Positions 59,407 to 64,000 of a stretch of 64,000 nt of DNA are shown piece after piece; the stretch's first letter is position 1; every line of letters starts with the position of its first letter. The stretch is from Impatiens glandulifera. Taxonomy: Eukaryota; Streptophyta; Magnoliopsida; Ericales; Balsaminaceae. Where the stretch lies: contig NC_061862.1 of the NCBI RefSeq assembly GCF_907164915.1, positions 75,965,718 through 76,029,717 on the forward strand, given 5' to 3'. Below the pieces are notes generated by a model. That model did not search any database. It had not been told where the DNA came from and was given only the letters and a program-made list of their open reading frames with translations. The position numbers and the translations under genes were made by a program.

Positions 59407-60089
59407 TGATAGGATCGGTTTTATCCATAGAGACAGGGGTCTGGCTAAGGATGAAGGCTTATGAAAAACGGTTTGAAAGAAATCTTGTTAGGGATTTAAT
59501 TCACTTTCTATTTTACGCAAACTTGTGTAAACACTTGAAACAAATTCAAGGCGGAATTGTTTACTTGGGTTTGAAGCACAAGATTAAATATGAAAAGATG
59601 ACAAAAATGAAGAACACCGCACTTTGTTTATGGATGTTCGGAGAAACTCTCCTACGTCACCCCTTCTTCCAACCACCGGAAGGATTCACTATAATATAGT
59701 TCGAATCAAATACAGTTTACACACACACTTAGCTCACTATTGAACAGAACACTTTCTGTTCAATTACAAGATGAAAAATATCACCCAACTAAAGGTGTTT
59801 TGATTCTAGCTTTCTCTCTCGATTCACACATAGTACAATCAGAAAGAAGTTTCACAATATGAGTCTAATTCTTTACATTCATTAGACTACACGTCTAACT
59901 CCGATGAGTTAGACTGTACGTCTAATTTTATGCAATGAAATCCAAAATTAGTCTAATGACCCTCATTAGATCCAAGTCTTATGACATATTGTTTCAATAC
60001 ACCTATATTAAAACTCATAAGTTATTTCATCATCAAAATTTCAGTGGTTAAATTATTTCAACACTTAGTCAAAATAATTTGACCCAACA
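59407..60089 (-). repeat. 5' LTR of the gag-only element, internally deleted (copy 4)
   Basis: 683 bp. It keeps both ends of the LTR but lacks about 1.27 kb, including nearly the whole palindrome array and the presumed TATA region; only two or three palindromic sites remain at 59875-59930. The joint lies near 59861, where sequence matching 51575 meets sequence matching the array. Confidence 0.92.
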
Positions 60090-60094
60090 TATAG

Positions 60095-60552
60095 TAGTTA
60101 CATAATATTGCTTTTTGACGTGGTTTTGTTGTTTGGGCACGTCAAGCAACGTGTTTGGATAATGTAACCATGAATTTTGTGCTTTGGTGAATCATAAGTG
60201 TGTATCATTTAACAATAGTGGATGAGGGTTAACACCATCATAAATCTCCACTTTGCCTACATCCTAATGGACGACCCATTGTCAAAGAGAAGGATCAACG
60301 CTGTGTTTCTAGGTTGTTCTCTCGCATCATCGCTCAAATAGAACAGATCATCATTCCATTTGACGAATCTTTGCACGTATTTCAATAAATGTGTAAAGTG
60401 TATCGTTTAATACATTTGTTACACATCTTCAAGTAATATGGTTTTCGTTCCCTTTTTAAATAAAGGCTCAGATAAATTTAATTAGATAAGTGTAAAACAA
60501 TTTTTAAAAAGATTTTTTAATGGACAAAAATTTGTTTAGAGCTAAGCCTCAA
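60095..60552 (-). other. Gypsy B leader, continued
   Basis: Sequence between the target duplication of the inserted element and the Gypsy B primer site. It corresponds to 5' untranslated sequence and no gene was seen. Confidence 0.45.
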
Positions 60553-60555
60553 ATG

Positions 60556-60573
60556 TCTATAGTAGAGTCGTCA
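60556..60573 (-). other. Gypsy B primer binding site
   Basis: The minus strand reads ...TGACGACTCTACTATAGA, the same core (CGACTCTACTA) as the Gypsy A site and at a similar distance from an LTR end in ...GTTACA. Confidence 0.65.
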
Positions 60574-60580
60574 AAGAAGT

Positions 60581-60740
60581 TGTAACGTCTCGAAATCTCT
60601 CTATTTTTTATTTATTTTAAAGAATTTTAAATTAGTCTTTTTATTCTCGGTTTTGATTTAGAAAATATTTTAAATAAATTGGGAATTTACTTTTTAGATT
60701 AGTCGCCACCCAATTTTTGTAAAATGAAAAAAATATCTTT
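60581..60740 (-). repeat. Gypsy B 5' LTR fragment
   Basis: It matches 46800-46960 (gtaacg, tcgaaatctc, ttaaattagtctttttattc, gatttagaa.atattttaaat). Similarity to the left copy fades after about 60740. Confidence 0.7.
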
Positions 60741-61481
60741 GGTTAAGGTGGAGATTTGCTGAGTAGACTAATACATATGGGACATTTTAAAGTATTCAAG
60801 TCAAGGTGGAGATTTATTAAGTAGACTTAAATATTTTTGGTTAACAAAGAAGTTATTAAGTTGTCTTGGAGACAACTCTGAATCTAGAAGAGAGAGATAG
60901 TAGATCATATGGGCCACCACTAACATTAATTAACGTATCTCGATCACCTCTAACATTGACTAATGTATCTAGGCCATCTCTAAAATTAACTAATGCATAT
61001 GGGCCACATCTAACATTGACTAATGTATTTTGTTCATCTATGCGCTGACTAATACATCTAGGCCACCTTTAGCATTGATTAATGCATATGTGCCACAATA
61101 GTTTGCAGCAATGGGAGTATTCAAGTCAAGGTGGAGATTTTGAGTAGAGTTAAATATTTGGGTTACCAAAGAAGTTGTTAAGTTGTATTGGAGATAACTC
61201 TAGATCTAGAAGAGAGAGGTGGTATATCATCGGGGCCACCACTAGCATTGACTAATGCATCCGGGTCACCTTTAATATTGACTAATGTATATGGGCCATC
61301 TTTAGCACCGACGAGTGCATCTGGGTCATCCAGCACAGCGCGTACATCTGGACCATTTGACACTCACAAGTTCATATGGGTCATCCAGCACGTCGAGTGC
61401 ATATGGGCCATCTGACACTGGCGAGTGCATTTGGGTCATCCGACACCGGAGAGTGCATTTGTGACATTCAATACTAGAGAG
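60741..61481. repeat. GGGCCACC-TCTAACATTGACTAATGCAT minisatellite block
   Basis: Two arrays of a 28-30 bp unit occur, at about 60905-61095 and 61228-61480, each preceded by a similar segment (tcaaggtggagatt, aagaagtt.ttaagttgt.ttggaga, ctagaagagagag). The whole is therefore a duplicated block. Later units drift to gcatctgggtcatcc. It may be part of the Gypsy B LTR or a separate repeat. ORFs with repeated LTLTN residues are artefacts. Confidence 0.75.
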
Positions 61482-64000
61482 TAGTGTTGTAAATGAATCC
61501 AATACTTTTGATTTGATTCGGTATTCGTATTCGAATTTTAATATTCATATTCGTAATTTTGTGATTCGAATTCGAATAAAAATATTTGATTCGATTCGAC
61601 TAATAAACGAATATGAATACAAAATCAAGATATTCGATTCGGTATTCGCTAATATTCAATTAAATATTCGATTATATATATATATAATATATATTATATT
61701 AATTTTAATTTTATAAATATTATTTATTCTAAAACCCTAGTACATGTATATATTTCTTCGGTTGAAAACTTGAAACCCACATTTAGTCATTTTGCTGTTA
61801 ATCACTCAAAACCTACCACCGCCTCCATGTAGTTCTCTTCTTCGCTCGTCATCTTCTCCACTCGACACTACTCTAGTGATTTCTCCGGTGAGTACTTTTC
61901 TTCTCCGGCCATGTATTTCTTGACCAGCTGTAACCCATATCTAATATGACTATTAAATGTTGTATATCATTTAGAATATAGATATATTTTTTAACATTTT
62001 AAGCTCTAATTACATATTTGTTATGAAAGGGGGAGAAAACTATGATCGAGATAAATGATTATGAATAAGATTGTGCCTTGCGAATTGAGAATGTGAATGT
62101 TGATGGGGAGAATGATAAGAAAGAAGGTAAAGATGATGAAGTTGAGGAAGAAGGTAAAAATGTGGAAGATGGTAAAGATGATGAAGTTGAGGAAGATAAA
62201 GGGCATTTTGAAAGGAAAAAGAGAAAGAAAGTATCCAAAGCTCATACCGAATTCATTGAAGTGATCGGAAATGATGAAAATTTTAAGTACCAATGTATAT
62301 ATTGCAAAAGTCTTTTTTCTAGGCCAACTACCGGTACAACAAGTTATCTTTGGAATCACTTGAAGAGATGCGTGCAAAATAAAATGCACACTGAAAAGAA
62401 AAAGACATTGCAATTTCAGCCTATCAAATCCAAGTTTGAGATGAATCCTTTGTCAGATGGTAAATATGATCATATGAAGCAAAGAGAGGCATTGCCCATT
62501 GGATTTTAATGAATGAGCAACCGTTTAATGTTGTAGAATGTTTTGGTTTTACTTTCATGTTGAGTATCAACCAACCACTGTTTGAAAAGATTTCTTGTGC
62601 CAAGATAAAGAAAGATGTCATTAATGTATATGACATAGAGAAGAAAAAATTATAATTGGTGTTGAGAGACATCAATAAGATTTCCTTAACCACTGACATT
62701 TGGAAGTCAAATGTGCAAAAGATTTGTTTATATGGTATTCAGGTCATGATATCTTTAATGGGTTTATGAAGTGTACAAAAGATTGGGGGATAGAGCATAA
62801 AGTCTTCACTATCTCTATGGACAATGCCTCGAACAACGATTCAGCAATTCGAATTGCTAAAGAAACATTCTCTAAGAGTCGTAAGTTGTCATTGGAAGGT
62901 AAGTTGTTTCATGTTCGGTGTACTGCACATATATTGAAACTTGTTGTTCAAGATGGTCTTTCTGAGATTCAAAATATTATTGATGATGTCAAAAAGAGTG
63001 TGCAATTTATTAACTAATTAGAGTCTAGGTTGAGAAAATTCTTAGATGTTGTGCATCATTTAGGAATCCAAGTAAAAAAATTGATCATTGATTGTCCAAC
63101 TCGTTGGAATTCTACATATGAGATGTTAGTTGAGGCATATAGAGTTAAGGATGTATTTCCTATATTTAAAGAGGGTGAACTTTTTTATCGTCATTGTCCT
63201 AGCCCTGATGATTGGAAAAAATGAAGGATGTTATTGATATTTTAGAGATTTTTTATGAAGCGACTCATGTAATTTCTGGAGTTGATTATCCTACTTCAAA
63301 TGTTTATCTTGTTGTTATTTGGAGAGTCAAGCATGTATTGAATGAAAAAGAAAATCATGTTGATGAGTTTATTCGAGTGATGATAAAAAAGATGAAGGAG
63401 AAATTTGACAAATATTGGGGAGAATGTAATCTTTTGATGGCAATTGGAGCGATACTAGACCCTAGGTTCAAAATGAGGTTGGTTGATTTTGCTTTCGGTA
63501 ACATATATAGTAAGGTTGAAGCACTTATAAATGTGATGAAGGTTCGAGAAGCATTATATAATTTGTTCTTTGAGTATGTTGAAGTTGATCAATCAAGATC
63601 CCGAAAGTCTACTACTTCAGTACAATGTTCTTCTACGTGTGTGAACTCCACGTCTAAAGAAAATTTGTGCCTTCTGGTTTGTCTATGTTTGATCCGTATT
63701 TGGATATTGTTGAGGTTCATGATCCTCTGAAGTCGGATTTGGATATTTACTTGGAGGAAGGGGTTTTTAGAACTCAAGACGAGGATACAAGTGTAGAGTT
63801 TGATGCATTGGCTTGGTGTAAATCTCAAGAATTAAAGTTTAAAATTCTATCCAAGTTAGCTCGTGATGTTCTAGTTATCCCTATTAGTACAGTGGCATCA
63901 GAGGCTACATTTAGTGCAGGAACGCGAGTGTTGGATCCTTATCGATCAAGGTTAACATATGATATGGTACAAGTGTTGATTTGTGGAGAAGATTGGATTC
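61482..64000 (+). mobile_element. hAT transposon, right end outside the window
   Basis: The left end TAGTGTTGTAAATGAATCC is typical for plant hAT (Ac-like) termini. Subterminal tandem motifs containing ATTCGATTCG/TATTCG (61500-61680) follow, as in the Ac group, where such repeats bind transposase. A transposase gene reads rightward to the window end. The right terminus and the 8-bp duplication cannot be seen. Confidence 0.8.
62078..64000 (+). pseudogene. hAT (DAYSLEEPER/RICESLEEPER-like) transposase, broken and cut by window end
   Basis: 62078-62509 has an acidic N-terminus, a basic KKRKKVSK run and a BED finger (CIYCKSLF...HLKRC). A frame change near 62509 and a probable deletion near 62730-62750 (after TDIWKSN) remove the first catalytic block. 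The core continues with VFTISMDNASNND, HVRCTAHILKLVVQDGL, CPTRWNSTYEML and LMAIGAILDPRFKM. The C-terminal dimerisation domain, in a different frame from about 63690, has LARDVLVIPISTVASEATFS and LDPYRSRLTYDMVQ. It would act in the nucleus on its own ends; the breaks make this copy inactive. It is also possible that a short intron explains one break. Confidence 0.85.

Larger units (their letters stand above)
51121..60089 (-). mobile_element. Copia-type gag-only retrotransposon with large extra ORF
   Basis: The element reads on minus. LTRs lie at 59407-60089 (5', internally deleted) and 51121-53072 (3'), with the target duplication TATAG at 51116-51120 and 60090-60094. A tRNA-iMet primer site, a Copia gag with CCHC knuckle and a short segment after it are followed by 57300-53248, which has no protease, integrase, RT or RNase H. 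A long extra ORF region fills that space, then comes a polypurine tract. This matches the class of non-autonomous LTR elements that keep gag (TR-GAG type). It would need pol in trans. Confidence 0.88.
46800..61481 (-). mobile_element. Tat/Ogre-like Gypsy retrotransposon B, decayed, minus strand
   Basis: The LTR end TGTAACG(C/T)(T/C)TCGAAATCTC (plus-strand reading) appears at 46800 and again at 60581, and similarity extends for about 160 bp at each site. At 60581 a primer site directly adjoins on the interior side. A gag lies at 49700-50880 and a 3' UTR repeat at 48480-48830. Most of pol is missing. The 51121-60089 element is inserted in its leader. The right limit is uncertain; it may end at the hAT border at 61481. 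Confidence 0.65.

Noticed and set aside
60866..61415. LTLTN-repeat ORFs
   Set aside because: Products of the 28-30 bp minisatellite with no independent coding support.

Overview
This is plant nuclear DNA: AT-rich intergenic sequence packed with nested transposable elements around one recognisable host gene, a three-finger C2H2 (ZAT-type) repressor on the minus strand at 20552-21667. The retroelement families, long LTRs, plant-type MULE, BED-finger hAT and EAR-motif zinc finger all fit a eudicot. The large extra ORF in the 51-60 kb element resembles, from memory, proteins annotated in Lamiales genomes; that lineage guess is weak.

Layout. (1) 1-13849: an LTR of a Tat/Ogre-like Gypsy family (minus strand) is split by a MULE, 621-13609, with a GATGAAAT target duplication. 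The MULE carries its transposase (minus) and a DUF1985-type passenger gene with a Lys/Glu-rich repeat tract (plus). It was itself hit by a solo LTR (5572-7107, duplication ATATT) and by a young Copia element (8817-12734, duplication GTATT, LTRs identical by eye) that has an in-frame pol deletion. (2) 14515-18305: a decayed Copia remnant and a decayed non-autonomous DNA element. (3) 18306-28466: the gene-bearing island with the zinc-finger gene, AT-rich spacer, a foldback element, an (AT)n tract and two SINE-like copies. (4) 28467-46556: a decayed 18-kb Tat/Ogre-like Gypsy element (duplication GTAAT, LTR termini TA...CA) that absorbed a hAT MITE, a solo LTR (duplication TTCTA) and a 5'-truncated LINE. 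(5) 46800 to about 61481: remains of a second Tat-like element on the minus strand, split by a Copia-type element at 51121-60089 (duplication TATAG). (6) 61482 to the end: a hAT element with a decayed transposase running off the window.

The most unusual thing here is the family represented by 51121-60089 and the two solo LTRs. It has a Copia gag and a tRNA-Met primer site but no protease, integrase or reverse transcriptase. A long unrelated ORF region with its own upstream sequence takes their place. Its LTRs carry long arrays of an imperfect palindrome, TTAGAC-spacer-GTCTAA, upstream of the presumed TATA box, and degenerate copies of the same motif lie upstream of the extra ORF. This looks like a gag-bearing non-autonomous retrotransposon with a repeated cis-element, possibly a binding site shared by LTR and internal promoter.

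All calls come from reading the sequence and recalled family knowledge; no database search was run.
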